From NCBI GenBank assembly GCA_024682395.1, contig JAIKZH010000035.1, positions 1 to 34,825 of the forward strand: a stretch of DNA of 34,825 nucleotides. Reading direction: 5' to 3'. The position numbers were made by a program, and so were the translations under genes. Positions within the stretch are counted from its first letter, which is position 1; each line of letters starts with the position of its first letter. This document shows, piece after piece, positions 15,737 through 24,418 of this stretch. Below the pieces are notes generated by a model that saw only the letters and a program-made list of their open reading frames with translations, did no database searches and had not been told where the DNA came from. Origin of the DNA: Bacteroidaceae bacterium. GTDB taxonomy: Bacteria > Bacteroidota > Bacteroidia > Bacteroidales > Bacteroidaceae.

Positions 15737-16999
15737 TTAATTGTCTAATCCGTAATTCTTTATTTTGCGATACAAGGTGCGTTCGCTAATACCCAATTCG
15801 CGTGCGGTTTTGCCTCTGTTTCCATGATTGCGTTTCAGAGATTCCTTTATGTTTTGTTCTTCTAACTCTCTCATTGAACGTGGAACAGGTTCTGTGTATG
15901 TCTCTGCTGTAGGAATATCTTCAGATTCAATAAATTGCGTAGAGCCATATACTTGAACATATGGATCGTGTGCAGGTTGTTGTATTATTTGTGGTTGCTT
16001 TTCAATTCTTACTTCATTATGACTCTCATGAACTTCATGTGGCTGAGATAAACCATCTTTATGATTCATCATTTCTTTAAGTTCTTTGACGTCTTTGCCT
16101 AAATTAGACAGAATCTGAAATAACATTTCTCGCTCGTTTTCGTAACTATATCTGCCTTGTCCTTGCTGAGTTTGATTTGCGAGTATCAATCCTGTGCCAG
16201 CAGTTGTGTCGTTACTGATGCCGAACTGATATAAAGCTTCGGCGGTGATAACTCTATCTTTGTTAATGATACTTATTTGTTCTGCGACATTCTTCAACTG
16301 ACGAATATTTCCTGGCCATTTATATTGTAATAATAGCTGGCGAGCGTCGTCAGTAAGTTGTATAGGGGTTAAATGATATTTTTCTGCAAAATCTGATGCA
16401 AATTTTTTGAATAGAAGTTCGATGTCACGTCCTCTTTCTCTTAAAGGTGGCATTGAAATAGGAATTGTTGCAAGTCTGTAATATAGATCCTCTCGGAATT
16501 TGCCTTCGCTGATTGCTTTTTGAAGATTTACATTTGTTGCTGCAATAATTCTTACATCGGTTTTCATGACGTCAGACGATCCTACTCGGATGTATTCTCC
16601 GGTTTCGAGTACACGTAATAATCTTGCTTGTGTTGGCAATGGTAATTCTCCGACTTCATCCAAGAACAAGGTTCCTTTGTTTGCTGCACCGAAATAACCT
16701 TCACGTTCGCCGATAGCACCGGTGAACGCGCCTTTTACGTGTCCGAATAATTCACTTTCGATTGTTCCTTCAGGAATACTTCCGCAGTTTATAGCAAAAT
16801 ACTTTTGATGTTTTCTTACAGAATTATCGTGTATGATTCTTGGTATTGCTTCCTTTCCGACTCCTGATTCACCTTGAATAAGTACACTTAAATCTGTTGA
16901 TGCAACTTGTATAGCAATGTCTAATGCTCTGTTGAGTCCATCAGACATTCCGACTATACCATATCGCATTTTTATAGGTTGTAAATTGCTTTCTCTCAT
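15737..16999 (-). CDS. Sigma-54-dependent transcriptional activator without a receiver domain
   Basis: A 420-residue protein starting directly with the AAA+ domain. It shows Walker A GESGVGKE (43-50), the sigma-54-contacting loop GAFTGA (90-95), Walker B LFLDE (111-115), the arginine-finger region FREDLYYRLA (168-177) and sensor II WPGNIRQL (228-235). A Gln/His-rich, probably disordered linker (about 265-375) leads to a Fis-type helix-turn-helix at 396-415 (KTARELGISERTLYRKI). There is no N-terminal receiver, GAF or PAS domain, so activity must be set in another way, such as by protein partners or abundance. It should turn on RpoN promoters. It is followed at 1 nt by lptE, suggesting a link to envelope stress or biogenesis, though its targets are unknown. 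Confidence 0.92.
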   Translation of the reverse strand: MRESNLQPIKMRYGIVGMSDGLNRALDIAIQVASTDLSVLIQGESGVGKEAIPRIIHDNSVRKHQKYFAINCGSIPEGTIESELFGHVKGAFTGAIGEREGYFGAANKGTLFLDEVGELPLPTQARLLRVLETGEYIRVGSSDVMKTDVRIIAATNVNLQKAISEGKFREDLYYRLATIPISMPPLRERGRDIELLFKKFASDFAEKYHLTPIQLTDDARQLLLQYKWPGNIRQLKNVAEQISIINKDRVITAEALYQFGISNDTTAGTGLILANQTQQGQGRYSYENEREMLFQILSNLGKDVKELKEMMNHKDGLSQPHEVHESHNEVRIEKQPQIIQQPAHDPYVQVYGSTQFIESEDIPTAETYTEPVPRSMRELEEQNIKESLKRNHGNRGKTARELGISERTLYRKIKNYGLDN

Positions 17000-17061
17000 T
17001 TTCGATTCTGTGATTTGCTGACAAAATTACAGAAAATAATTGAATAAATATGACAAAAATG

Positions 17062-17098
17062 ACAAAAAAACGCCTTTAAGTTGATTAAAAGGCGTTTT
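17062..17098 (-). terminator. Terminator of the rsmG-MBL unit
   Basis: An 11-bp perfect stem (arms 17067-17077 and 17088-17098) is followed on the minus strand by a run of seven U residues. It begins 52 nt after the MBL stop and separates this unit from the sigma-54 activator gene. Confidence 0.9.
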
Positions 17099-17150
17099 CT
17101 TAAGTATTATTCACTATTTATTTAATAAGGTGATAATATATAGGGTGTTC

Positions 17151-17795
17151 TTATTGGATGAATGGATTGTGTTGGCGTTCGTATCCTATAGTTGTGTATG
17201 GTCCATGTCCGCATAGAACATTTGTTTCATCAGGCAGTTTTAGAATCTTATTGTTTAGTGCTTCAATTAATGCGTTGTGGTCGCTTTCAGGAAAATCAGT
17301 TCTACCAATACTTCCACGAAACAATGTGTCGCCTGATATTAACAGTTCTTCTTCTTTACAATAGAAACACACTCCGCCTTGTGAATGACCAGGTGTATTT
17401 ATTACCTCGAAACTATGATTCCCGAATGAAATCTTTTGGTGTTCGCTTATTGGCAATAATGTAGGCAAGGGTGGGGTGTTGCGTGGTGGAAGACCAAAAT
17501 GTTGCAGATGTTGGTCTATATTCTCATATAATGATTTATCTGCAATACTTCCTTCTGTTTGCAGATTATAGTCGCGATAAACATATCCACATCCCAGAAT
17601 ATGATCGAAATGAAGATGTGTACATAATAAATGTTTTAATATCAGGCCGTTATCTTGTATGTAACTATTAATAACCTTCCATTCTGATTCATTCATACAT
17701 CCAGGGTCTATGATGCATGCTTCTTTTGTGTCATCACTTACTATATAACAGTTTACGTATATGAGGTTTACTTGAAAGGCTTTTATTTGTAACAT
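17151..17795 (-). CDS. Metallo-beta-lactamase-fold hydrolase, glyoxalase II-like
   Basis: A 214-residue cytosolic MBL-fold protein. The metal motif THLHFDH is at 59-65, followed by NTPGHSQGG (about 132-140), LLISGDTLFRGSIGRTDFP (about 149-167) and LCGHGPYTTIG near the C terminus. All five usual ligand segments are present. This pattern matches the short YcbL/glyoxalase II-like group, which hydrolyses thioesters such as S-lactoyl-glutathione analogues, but the natural thiol in Bacteroidota is not settled. It begins 20 nt after rsmG on the same strand and is probably co-transcribed. Confidence 0.88.
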   Translation of the reverse strand: MLQIKAFQVNLIYVNCYIVSDDTKEACIIDPGCMNESEWKVINSYIQDNGLILKHLLCTHLHFDHILGCGYVYRDYNLQTEGSIADKSLYENIDQHLQHFGLPPRNTPPLPTLLPISEHQKISFGNHSFEVINTPGHSQGGVCFYCKEEELLISGDTLFRGSIGRTDFPESDHNALIEALNNKILKLPDETNVLCGHGPYTTIGYERQHNPFIQ

Positions 17796-17815
17796 AATTA
17801 ATTTAGTTTGTAGGG

Positions 17816-18454
17816 TTAGTTTTTAACAGTTACGTGTACAACTTTTTTTGTTTCAAAGAAATCCTCTTTGAAGTAATCCGACAAATCCCATATTGTGCAG
17901 ATTTTACGCATAGGAGCAATTTCTTTATCAAGTTCTCCTCCTTTTAAGGCTATGATACCATTAGGTAATGCGTTATGAGTTTCTTTACTTATGTTTTTTC
18001 TGGAAACTTTAATCAGATCAACTAATGACATTACTGCGCGAGTAACGACAAAGTCGTATTTATCTTTTATATCTTCAACTCTGGAGTGACTGAATTTTAC
18101 ATTCTTCAAACCGATTGTGTCGGCAATAGATTCTGCAACTTTTATTTTTTTACGTATGGAGTCAACTAAATGAAATTCGACTTCAGGAAACATTATAGCT
18201 AAAGGTATGCCAGGGAATCCTCCTCCGCATCCTAAATCCATAACATGAGTACCAGGTTTGAACGAAATCATCTTTGCAATACCCAGTGAATGTAAGACAT
18301 GGTGTGTGTACAGATTGTCAATGTCTTTTCTTGAGATAACATTAATCTTGGAATTCCAATCTGTATATAGTTCTCCTAATGCTTTAAATTGTTGTATCTG
18401 TGTTTCGCTTAAATTAGGAAAATATTGCCATATCAATTTTTGCTGTTCCTCCAT
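17816..18454 (-). CDS. rsmG: 16S rRNA (guanine527-N7)-methyltransferase
   Basis: A 212-residue protein of usual RsmG (GidB) length. It has the family segments LYTDWNSKINVISRKD (29-44), HHVLHSLGIAK (51-61), the SAM-binding motif VMDLGCGGGFPGIPLA (71-86), FHLVDSIRKKIKV (94-106), VEDIKDKYDFVVTRAV (about 126-141) and LKGGELDKEI. It methylates G527 of 16S rRNA with S-adenosylmethionine; loss causes low-level streptomycin resistance in several bacteria. A -7 TAACTTTG lies at 18482-18475 on the minus strand, without a good -33 element. It leads a two-gene unit with the MBL hydrolase. Confidence 0.96.
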   Translation of the reverse strand: MEEQQKLIWQYFPNLSETQIQQFKALGELYTDWNSKINVISRKDIDNLYTHHVLHSLGIAKMISFKPGTHVMDLGCGGGFPGIPLAIMFPEVEFHLVDSIRKKIKVAESIADTIGLKNVKFSHSRVEDIKDKYDFVVTRAVMSLVDLIKVSRKNISKETHNALPNGIIALKGGELDKEIAPMRKICTIWDLSDYFKEDFFETKKVVHVTVKN

Positions 18455-18520
18455 CTTTTTTCTGATTTTGTTTGCAAAGTTAATAAAAATAAGTTTACCC
18501 GATAAATCTTTCTTATAAAA

Positions 18521-18568
18521 TAAAAATCATAAAACCAACAGATCAAGCAGATGTATTGGTTTTATGAT
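18521..18568 (-). terminator. Terminator of the nusB-yajC-ybbR-coaE-DUF5606 cluster
   Basis: A 13-bp perfect stem (arms 18526-18538 and 18556-18568, 17-nt loop) is followed by a short U-run on the minus strand. It lies 100 nt after the DUF5606 stop. Confidence 0.8.
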
Positions 18569-18667
18569 ATTTAATGAATTATATCATATGTTTTGCTTTG
18601 TGTGCTTACGTATTTCACTTAAAGACAATGAATAATATAATTCAGTTGTATTTGTTAGAAAAAGCAA

Positions 18668-19090
18668 TTAAGCATTTTCTTTTTCTGATTCTTCTTCGAC
18701 AAATTTGTTTATTCCAGCTTCTGCAAGAATATTATACCATGACAACACTTTACGCATATCGCTTTGACGAACTCGGTCTGGGTCATAGTTTGGTAGGGCC
18801 TTCTTAAAGAAATCGATGATTTCTTCATTAGAAGCCTTGCGATGATTCAAGTCAACGACTTTACCTTCGTTTTGGTCGCTAATTGATTGGAACACATTTA
18901 CCAATGGAGTATCATCTCCATCATCAGTATATATTGAAATATCAGCAATTGATACTACTTTGTCTGCTGCATATGCAGGCATGCGTTTATGATTTGAATC
19001 GATAGTTTCAACTATCAGCATGTTTGCACCTCTTGATATTAGTTTATAAAGCCCTGCTTTGCCTGATATGGCAAGAATTTCTTTAATCAT
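18668..19090 (-). CDS. DUF5606 family protein
   Basis: A 140-residue protein opening MIKEILAISGKAGLYKLISRGANMLIVE, typical of the Bacteroidota family labelled DUF5606. It has a small N-terminal beta domain (about 1-58, including MPAYAADKVVSIADISIY), a middle helix with SNEEIIDFFKKALPNYDPDRVRQSDMRKVLSWYNIL (about 87-122) and an acidic C terminus. No enzyme motif is visible and the function is unknown. Its fixed place after coaE, in a cluster with nusB and yajC, suggests a housekeeping role. It starts 89 nt after coaE without an evident promoter of its own. Confidence 0.9.
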   Translation of the reverse strand: MIKEILAISGKAGLYKLISRGANMLIVETIDSNHKRMPAYAADKVVSIADISIYTDDGDDTPLVNVFQSISDQNEGKVVDLNHRKASNEEIIDFFKKALPNYDPDRVRQSDMRKVLSWYNILAEAGINKFVEEESEKENA

Positions 19091-19179
19091 ACTTTTTAGT
19101 TATTAATTTTAGTATTATACATAGTACTTCATGTTAAAATGGTATCCATTTCAACAGAGGTATTGTTTTGACAATCAGA

Positions 19180-19752
19180 TTATTTATGGAATTTAATACT
19201 CTTTAATTGTTTTAGGATATCAATGTTTCCATTATTGATGATGCAATAGTCTGAAAGTTTCATCTTAACAGTTTCGTTAAGTTGAGCATTCATTATTGCT
19301 TTAACTTCATCACGTGTGATGTGGTCGCGTTTGATGGTTCTGTTGATTCTTATTTCTTCAGCAGCATAAACTTCGATAACCTTATCTACTTTATCACGTA
19401 ATCCTGCTTCAAACAGAATTGCACTTTCAATAAATACAAGATTAGCGAATTGTTCATCAGCCCATTCTTCAAATTCTTTTATGACTACTGGATGTACAAT
19501 TGCGTTTATTTTATCTTGATTTTCTTTGCTTGCAAAAACAAATTGTGATATAACTGCTTTATTTAGCTTACCATCTTCAGTATAAGCATCAGGACCGATG
19601 ACATTGATAATCTGCTGTTTAATGTCTTCATTCTCAACCATCAATTGTTTGGCTCTGTTATCACAATTAAATACTGGAAATCCTTGTTTTTTTATGATAT
19701 CGCATACATAGGATTTTCCACTGCCTATTCCGCCTGTTATTCCAATTTTCAT
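19180..19752 (-). CDS. coaE: Dephospho-CoA kinase
   Basis: A 190-residue P-loop kinase with GGIGSGKS at 7-14, the CDxRAK segment at about 30-35 and the CoaE-type lid and C-terminal regions (FIESAILFEAGL, about 107-118; RTIKRDHITRDEV). It phosphorylates the 3' hydroxyl of dephospho-CoA, the last step of CoA synthesis. Length is normal for the family. It follows the ybbR-like gene by 4 nt and is probably in the same operon. Confidence 0.96.
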   Translation of the reverse strand: MKIGITGGIGSGKSYVCDIIKKQGFPVFNCDNRAKQLMVENEDIKQQIINVIGPDAYTEDGKLNKAVISQFVFASKENQDKINAIVHPVVIKEFEEWADEQFANLVFIESAILFEAGLRDKVDKVIEVYAAEEIRINRTIKRDHITRDEVKAIMNAQLNETVKMKLSDYCIINNGNIDILKQLKSIKFHK

Positions 19753-19756
19753 TGTT

Positions 19757-20734
19757 TTATTCTTGTTCTATTACGTAATCGAGAAATTCTGGAGTTAATT
19801 TAACATTATTAATGCCGTTGGGTTGACCTTTTAGGTGTAAGCGGCACTTTTTATCTTCTGGTTTGATAGAGTTGTAGTCAACTATTGCAAGGAAATCATC
19901 TGCTGTTATGTTAGGGTACATTGTTGCACTGACATTGAATGTGACTTCTGCGGTGAGAGGGAAGGTGCGCAAGATCTTATTTTGTGGTATGTTTTCACAA
20001 TAGATAGGCACTCTAATTTTCTTTGTAGTATATAAATCAACACAGATTTTTACATCAACAGTGTCTGGTACATATTTTACACCAGTGTTAGTGCTTAATG
20101 CGACCTTTGTGGTTATTGTGTCTTTTAGATCCTTGAAACTAATTGGTTGTGTGTATGCAACCTTTATTGTATCAAATCGGTCGGCAGGGGCATAGACATC
20201 GACATATTTAGGTTCTATCTCTATGTCGCACAAAATATACTGAGCATCGGTTTTGATGTTTCCGTTAAATATAACGGGTATATGTTTGTGTGTGCCAGTA
20301 GATGTGTATACTTCAATTGTAGAAGGGTTTATTGACACAATTGAGACTCCATGGTTGAGTTCTTTAGCAAATGCTTTTTTCCATACGTAATTGTCTATTG
20401 TTAATACACCTCCTACTTTAGGAATGTAGGCATAGTCAATGCTGATAGTCTTACTTCTGTGTTTTATGAAGTAATCAATAAGTGCATATCCTCTACCTTG
20501 TATAGTAACATTTATTGTAGGTGGTATGTTTGATGTTACGATGGTACTTCCTGGAACGTCTTTGATTTCAAGATTATAATCAATATTCAAGGTTGTTTGG
20601 TCTTTTAATACCTGTACAAACCAAAAGCACACGGCCACACAAATGAAGATGAAGAATATCAACATTTCCCGATTAATTTTAACTATACGCAGTCTTTTTG
20701 CTGTGCGTATCCAAATATTATCGTTTATAGCCAT
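19757..20734 (-). CDS. YbbR-like membrane-anchored protein
   Basis: A 325-residue protein with a basic cytoplasmic start, one transmembrane segment (about 25-42) and an extracytoplasmic beta-rich part made of repeats. Repeat starts can be seen at NIDYNLEIKDVPGSTIVTSNIPPTIN, VIFNGNIKTDAQYILCD and PIYCENIPQNKILRTFPLTAEV, as in YbbR domains. In Firmicutes a YbbR protein (CdaR) regulates a di-adenylate cyclase, but here no such gene is adjacent, so the role is unknown. Its position between yajC and coaE is standard for Bacteroidota. Confidence 0.85.
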   Translation of the reverse strand: MAINDNIWIRTAKRLRIVKINREMLIFFIFICVAVCFWFVQVLKDQTTLNIDYNLEIKDVPGSTIVTSNIPPTINVTIQGRGYALIDYFIKHRSKTISIDYAYIPKVGGVLTIDNYVWKKAFAKELNHGVSIVSINPSTIEVYTSTGTHKHIPVIFNGNIKTDAQYILCDIEIEPKYVDVYAPADRFDTIKVAYTQPISFKDLKDTITTKVALSTNTGVKYVPDTVDVKICVDLYTTKKIRVPIYCENIPQNKILRTFPLTAEVTFNVSATMYPNITADDFLAIVDYNSIKPEDKKCRLHLKGQPNGINNVKLTPEFLDYVIEQE

Positions 20735-20831
20735 TTTGTATGTTGATTGTTTGTTCTAATTATTTATATAATTACCAGAAACAAATAGAGGTACAGACTC
20801 CAACCTTGTATTGTTATTTTGTCTTTTTGGA

Positions 20832-21194
20832 TTATGCTTGCTGGTTTTGAGAAGAGTCAGCGAAAACACAATTGCGGTCAATCTTGATAACTATTCCTTT
20901 TGCAATCTCGAGTTCGAGTTCGTTGCTTGTTTGGTCAATGGATTTTATTACGCCATAAATTCCACCAGCAGTTATAACCTTTGTTCCAACACTTAAACTG
21001 TTGCGAAATTTTTGAATTTCCTTTTGTTTCTTTTGTTGAGGGCGAATCATGAAGAAATAAAGGATTACGAACATTGCAACAATCATAATGATTGATCCCA
21101 TTCCTCCTCCAAGGAAACCTCCAGCACCTTCTGCTGCTTTTCCTCCAGCGTTGTTTGCAGCTGTTGTTGCTGCGTCTAATAAATTAAATGTCAT
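20832..21194 (-). CDS. yajC: Preprotein translocase accessory subunit YajC
   Basis: A 120-residue protein with a Gly/Ala-rich lead (16-30), one transmembrane helix (about 32-51) ending in FFMIRPQQKKQKE (residues 47-59, the YajC hallmark), and a KOW-like cytoplasmic domain with GTKVITAGGIYGVIKSI. YajC associates with SecDF in the inner membrane and assists export. It lies between nusB and the YbbR-like gene. Confidence 0.95.
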   Translation of the reverse strand: MTFNLLDAATTAANNAGGKAAEGAGGFLGGGMGSIIMIVAMFVILYFFMIRPQQKKQKEIQKFRNSLSVGTKVITAGGIYGVIKSIDQTSNELELEIAKGIVIKIDRNCVFADSSQNQQA

Positions 21195-21214
21195 GATTAT
21201 TTAATATTTTATAG

Positions 21215-22138
21215 TTATTTCATTAGTTTTCCAGCATTTCTTAAACGTTTTGCAACGTTGTCCACTATACCATTAATATATATATGGCTTTTTGGTGTGC
21301 TGTAACATTTTGCTAATTCTATGTATTCGTTTATAGTTACCGAAACAGGTATTTCAGGGAAACTTAGGATTTCAGCAATTGCTACTTGCATGATAACTAA
21401 GTCCATGAATGCTATTCTGTTTAGTTCCCAATTGTGTGCACTTTGACTGATCAGTGACTGATAGTATTCTGCATTTTCAATTGTTCTGCGCAAGAGTCTG
21501 TCGGCAAAGTGTACGTCTTCTTCGTCACGGAATTCTGGCATCAGCGGCTGTTCTTCAGTGCTTTCTGCAGTAAAACGTTTGATAGTTTTAATAACGAAAG
21601 TATCGACCGTTTCTTTGTCATCATTCCAATAAATACACATATCTTCAATGATGTCATCGATTTCGGTATCTTTCATTATTATATTCTTGTATACCTTACG
21701 CCAAAACTCTCTATCGTCGTCAAAAGTAACTTCATTAGGAGCGAGATAATCAGCGTAGTACTCTGATTGGACAATAATATCGTATAAATATTTCAGATAA
21801 TTCTTGTCATCCATCCACGAAAGTTTCTTTTCTTCGCGGTATTGGTTCAGCATTTTGTTTTTCTCAAGTATTGCAATAAATTTGTTTTCAAGCAGTCTGT
21901 GGCTTATTTCTTTATTTGCATGAGTAACTCGGTTTATCTCTTCTTGTTTATTAATTACTTCATCTGCATATCTTGTTAAATCAATCATTAAGCATAATAG
22001 TAAATTGTACAATTCATATGCTTTTGATAGGCTGTACATGAGTTCTTTCCCAACAGCTTCTATTGAACGATTACCATTTTGGTAATATTCATATATTAGC
22101 TGTACAATCTTTAATCTAATTAACGTTCTATTTATCAT
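21215..22138 (-). CDS. nusB: Transcription antitermination protein NusB, long Bacteroidota form
   Basis: A 307-residue protein, about twice E. coli NusB, as is usual in Bacteroidota. The N terminus has the NusB signature MINRTLIRLKIVQLIYEYY. A long charged helical middle (about 70-190) precedes a second, more typical part: ADRLLRRTIENAEYYQSLISQSAHNWELNRIAFMDLVIMQVAIAEIL, then FPEIPVSVTINEYIELAKCYSTPKSHIYINGIVDNV (about 210-300), the conserved NusB end. NusB with S10 binds boxA RNA in rRNA antitermination. The -7 box TAATTTTG at 22177-22170 (minus) is a likely promoter element, without a clear -33. It heads the nusB-yajC-ybbR-coaE-DUF5606 cluster. Confidence 0.93.
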   Translation of the reverse strand: MINRTLIRLKIVQLIYEYYQNGNRSIEAVGKELMYSLSKAYELYNLLLCLMIDLTRYADEVINKQEEINRVTHANKEISHRLLENKFIAILEKNKMLNQYREEKKLSWMDDKNYLKYLYDIIVQSEYYADYLAPNEVTFDDDREFWRKVYKNIIMKDTEIDDIIEDMCIYWNDDKETVDTFVIKTIKRFTAESTEEQPLMPEFRDEEDVHFADRLLRRTIENAEYYQSLISQSAHNWELNRIAFMDLVIMQVAIAEILSFPEIPVSVTINEYIELAKCYSTPKSHIYINGIVDNVAKRLRNAGKLMK

Positions 22139-22281
22139 ACAAAAAACACTTTTTTTGATTATCCGTGTGCAAAATTATAAAAAATATCTCAAAATACTTG
22201 CATGTCTAAAAAAAAAAGAGCAAATTTGTCGTCGAATTACCTTCAAAAGGTGTAGAATTAATCTTAAAATACATTTTAACG

Positions 22282-22617
22282 ATGAATGATGTAGACAAAG
22301 AACTTCTCTTTTCTGAATCGGTTAAGGCGGGAAAGCGAATCTACTACTTCGATGTGAAGCAGAGTAGAAATGGTGATAAGTACATTGCCATAACAGAAAG
22401 TAAACGAATTTCTGATGGACAGGTTGACAATCCTCATTTTACATTTGAGAAACATAAACTTTTCTTGTACAAAGAGGATTATGATAAATTTGTTGATGCG
22501 TTACAAAAAGTTATCGACGTAGCACGTAGCGGCTCAATACCTATCAAAGAAACAGTTTCTGAAGAGCCTCAGAAAGTAGAGAACCAATCTGAAGAATCGT
22601 TTGACATTTCTTTTTAG
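22282..22617 (+). CDS. DUF3276 (PUR-alpha-like) protein
   Basis: A 111-residue protein with a PUR repeat-like domain (about 6-84: LFSESVKAGKRIYYFDVKQS, DKYIAITESKRI, FEKHKLFLYKEDYDKFVDAL) and a disordered Glu/Ser-rich tail. Members labelled DUF3276 in Bacteroidota resemble the eukaryotic single-strand nucleic-acid binding protein Pur-alpha, and a bacterial homologue has been shown to bind DNA or RNA. It is transcribed divergently from nusB and ends at a bidirectional terminator shared with the convergent lipoprotein gene. No clear TAnnTTTG promoter is seen. Confidence 0.88.
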   Translation: MNDVDKELLFSESVKAGKRIYYFDVKQSRNGDKYIAITESKRISDGQVDNPHFTFEKHKLFLYKEDYDKFVDALQKVIDVARSGSIPIKETVSEEPQKVENQSEESFDISF

Positions 22618-22681
22618 TTAATTTAAAATCAAATCCAATTTAAATTCAGTCTTAGCAATAACAATTATTTCTGAATAGTCT

Positions 22682-22723
22682 AAAATAAGTTCGTATCAAT
22701 CTTTGTTGATACGAACTTATTTT
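22682..22723. terminator. Strong bidirectional terminator
   Basis: An 18-bp perfect stem (arms 22682-22699 and 22706-22723, 6-nt loop) with A/T tracts at both bases, between the convergent DUF3276 and lipoprotein genes. Confidence 0.93.
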
Positions 22724-22751
22724 ATGTGATAATTATTTCTGTTATTTTTCT

Positions 22752-23351
22752 TTAAGCATCATCTTCATCAGGATCGACATTCATGTCGTTGGAAATAGGT
22801 TCGGTATCAACATTGTTAACAATCCTTGTAGAAATACTATAATCAGGATTTATATCTATTGCTATAGAATAGGCTATGTCTGTGGTTTCATCAGGATCTC
22901 CAACAACGGCGATGAAATGAAACTTATCATGTTTCCCCAATTCCATATAGTTGAAATTGAATCCAACAAGTGAACTCTGTGCTTGGATATTTTCTGGAAT
23001 ATATTGTTTGAAAGAATTTGTATTGAATGTGTGGGTAAATTCTACCTCGTCGGTTTTTCCTTTATAGATAGTGAGTTCCACATAGTTATCGTAGTATTTA
23101 TATCCTTCACTATTTGTGATTAGAGGAGATTGTTTGTCGTTATGAAATTTAAATTCATAAGTGTATAGTTTTCCTTTTACAGTTATTGTGTCGGATTTAC
23201 TATATTCTGGAATACGTTGAGGTACGTTTGGGTTAATCTTTGTTTCTTTCACTTCATTATTCTCGTTTTTCTTAGAAGAATCGCCACATGCTGATGTAGA
23301 TAGCATGAGAAGTGATAAAGCTGCAATTGATAATATATTCGTAGTTTTCAT
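22752..23351 (-). CDS. Lipoprotein of unknown function
   Basis: A 199-residue protein with lipoprotein signal MKTTNILSIAALSLLMLSTSAC (lipobox TSAC, Cys22), then an Asn/Lys/Glu linker and one beta-rich domain (about 45-180) with no motif I recognise. The open frame extends to 23477, but the ATG at 23351 gives the signal peptide at the N terminus. The -7 box TATATTTG at 23381-23374 (minus) also lies inside the longer frame. The acidic C terminus (DPDEDDA) is notable. It is a single gene, divergent from map and convergent with DUF3276. Confidence 0.82.
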   Translation of the reverse strand: MKTTNILSIAALSLLMLSTSACGDSSKKNENNEVKETKINPNVPQRIPEYSKSDTITVKGKLYTYEFKFHNDKQSPLITNSEGYKYYDNYVELTIYKGKTDEVEFTHTFNTNSFKQYIPENIQAQSSLVGFNFNYMELGKHDKFHFIAVVGDPDETTDIAYSIAIDINPDYSISTRIVNNVDTEPISNDMNVDPDEDDA

Positions 23352-23551
23352 TTTATATATATTAATTTTGCTACAAATATACATATAATTTATGATTGTA
23401 TTGTAATGATGATTAAATAAAAGTGAAATTAATTGAAACATTTTATGGTATAAGATAAACTTTTCGTAACTTTGCAAAATAAATTGATTGTAAATATGTC
23501 ATTGGTGATTCAATGACAGTTCTTAATGTAAAAAAACAAACAGATTAATAT

Positions 23552-24418
23552 ATGAGAAATACGTTTAATCATAATCCACGAAATTGGCACCCAATAAAGG
23601 GACAGCCATTAACAGAGATGGATAAACGCATATTGTCTTTTCAGAATCGTGGTAAATTATGTCCGAAACGTGAATTGATAAAGACAAAGGAGCAGATTGA
23701 GGGTATTAGACGTGCTGGTGTATTGAATACTGCTGTACTTGATATGGTTGCAGAGAACATCAAAGAAGGTATGTCAACAGAGGCTTTAAATCAACTAGTT
23801 CATAATTTTACAATTGAACATGGTGGTGTCCCGGCTCCTTTGAATTATGAAGGCTTTCCTAAGAGTGTGTGTATCAGTATAAATGATGTGGTATGTCATG
23901 GAATTCCTTCTGATGATGAGATATTGCAAGAAGGCGATATCGTGAATGTGGATACAACAACAATTCTCGATGGTTTTTATGCAGATGCAAGTCGTATGTT
24001 CATTATCGGAAAAACCACTCCTGAAAAAGAACGTTTAGTGAAAGTGGCACGTGAATGTTTGGAAATCGGTATGAATGCGGCTGAACCATATTGTTTTGTT
24101 GGTGACATAGGTAATGCTATTGCAAAACATGCTCATAAAAACGGATATACAGTTGTTCGTGATTTATGTGGACATGGTACAGGAAATGAATTTCATGAAG
24201 AACCTGATGTTGAACACTACGGAAGAAAAGGTACAGGAATGTTACTTGTGCCTGGTATGGTCTTTACAATAGAACCAATGGTTAATATGGGAGACTGGGA
24301 AGTAGTTGTTGATGAAGAAGATGGTTGGCAGGTTTATACTGAAGATGGGCTTCCAAGTGCACAATGGGAACACACCTTTTTGATGACAGATAATGGACTT
24401 GAAATATTAACATATTGA
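23552..24418 (+). CDS. map: Methionine aminopeptidase, type I
   Basis: A 288-residue enzyme that removes the N-terminal methionine from new proteins. After an extension of about 35 residues (WHPIKGQPLTEMDKRILSF) typical of one Bacteroidota paralogue group, the catalytic domain shows the five metal ligands: Asp in VNVDTTT and Asp in FYADAS (about 134 and 145), His in GHGTGNEFHEEP (about 208-219), Glu in FTIEPM (about 242) and Glu in WEHTF (near 273). A -7 TAACTTTG lies at 23467-23474. Its stop TGA shares one base with the tsaD start (TGATG). Confidence 0.95.
   Translation: MRNTFNHNPRNWHPIKGQPLTEMDKRILSFQNRGKLCPKRELIKTKEQIEGIRRAGVLNTAVLDMVAENIKEGMSTEALNQLVHNFTIEHGGVPAPLNYEGFPKSVCISINDVVCHGIPSDDEILQEGDIVNVDTTTILDGFYADASRMFIIGKTTPEKERLVKVARECLEIGMNAAEPYCFVGDIGNAIAKHAHKNGYTVVRDLCGHGTGNEFHEEPDVEHYGRKGTGMLLVPGMVFTIEPMVNMGDWEVVVDEEDGWQVYTEDGLPSAQWEHTFLMTDNGLEILTY

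Noticed and set aside
17022-17054. A promoter for the sigma-54 activator gene
   Set aside because: TAATTTTG is present at 17029-17022 but the nearest TTTG is 24 nt away, too far for a confident call.
18574-18807. A 77-codon plus-strand frame over the DUF5606 3' end
   Set aside because: It overlaps a well-supported gene on the other strand and its own product has no features beyond hydrophobicity.
23352-23477. Longer N terminus of the 22752-23351 lipoprotein
   Set aside because: It would bury the signal peptide and include the -7 promoter box in coding sequence.
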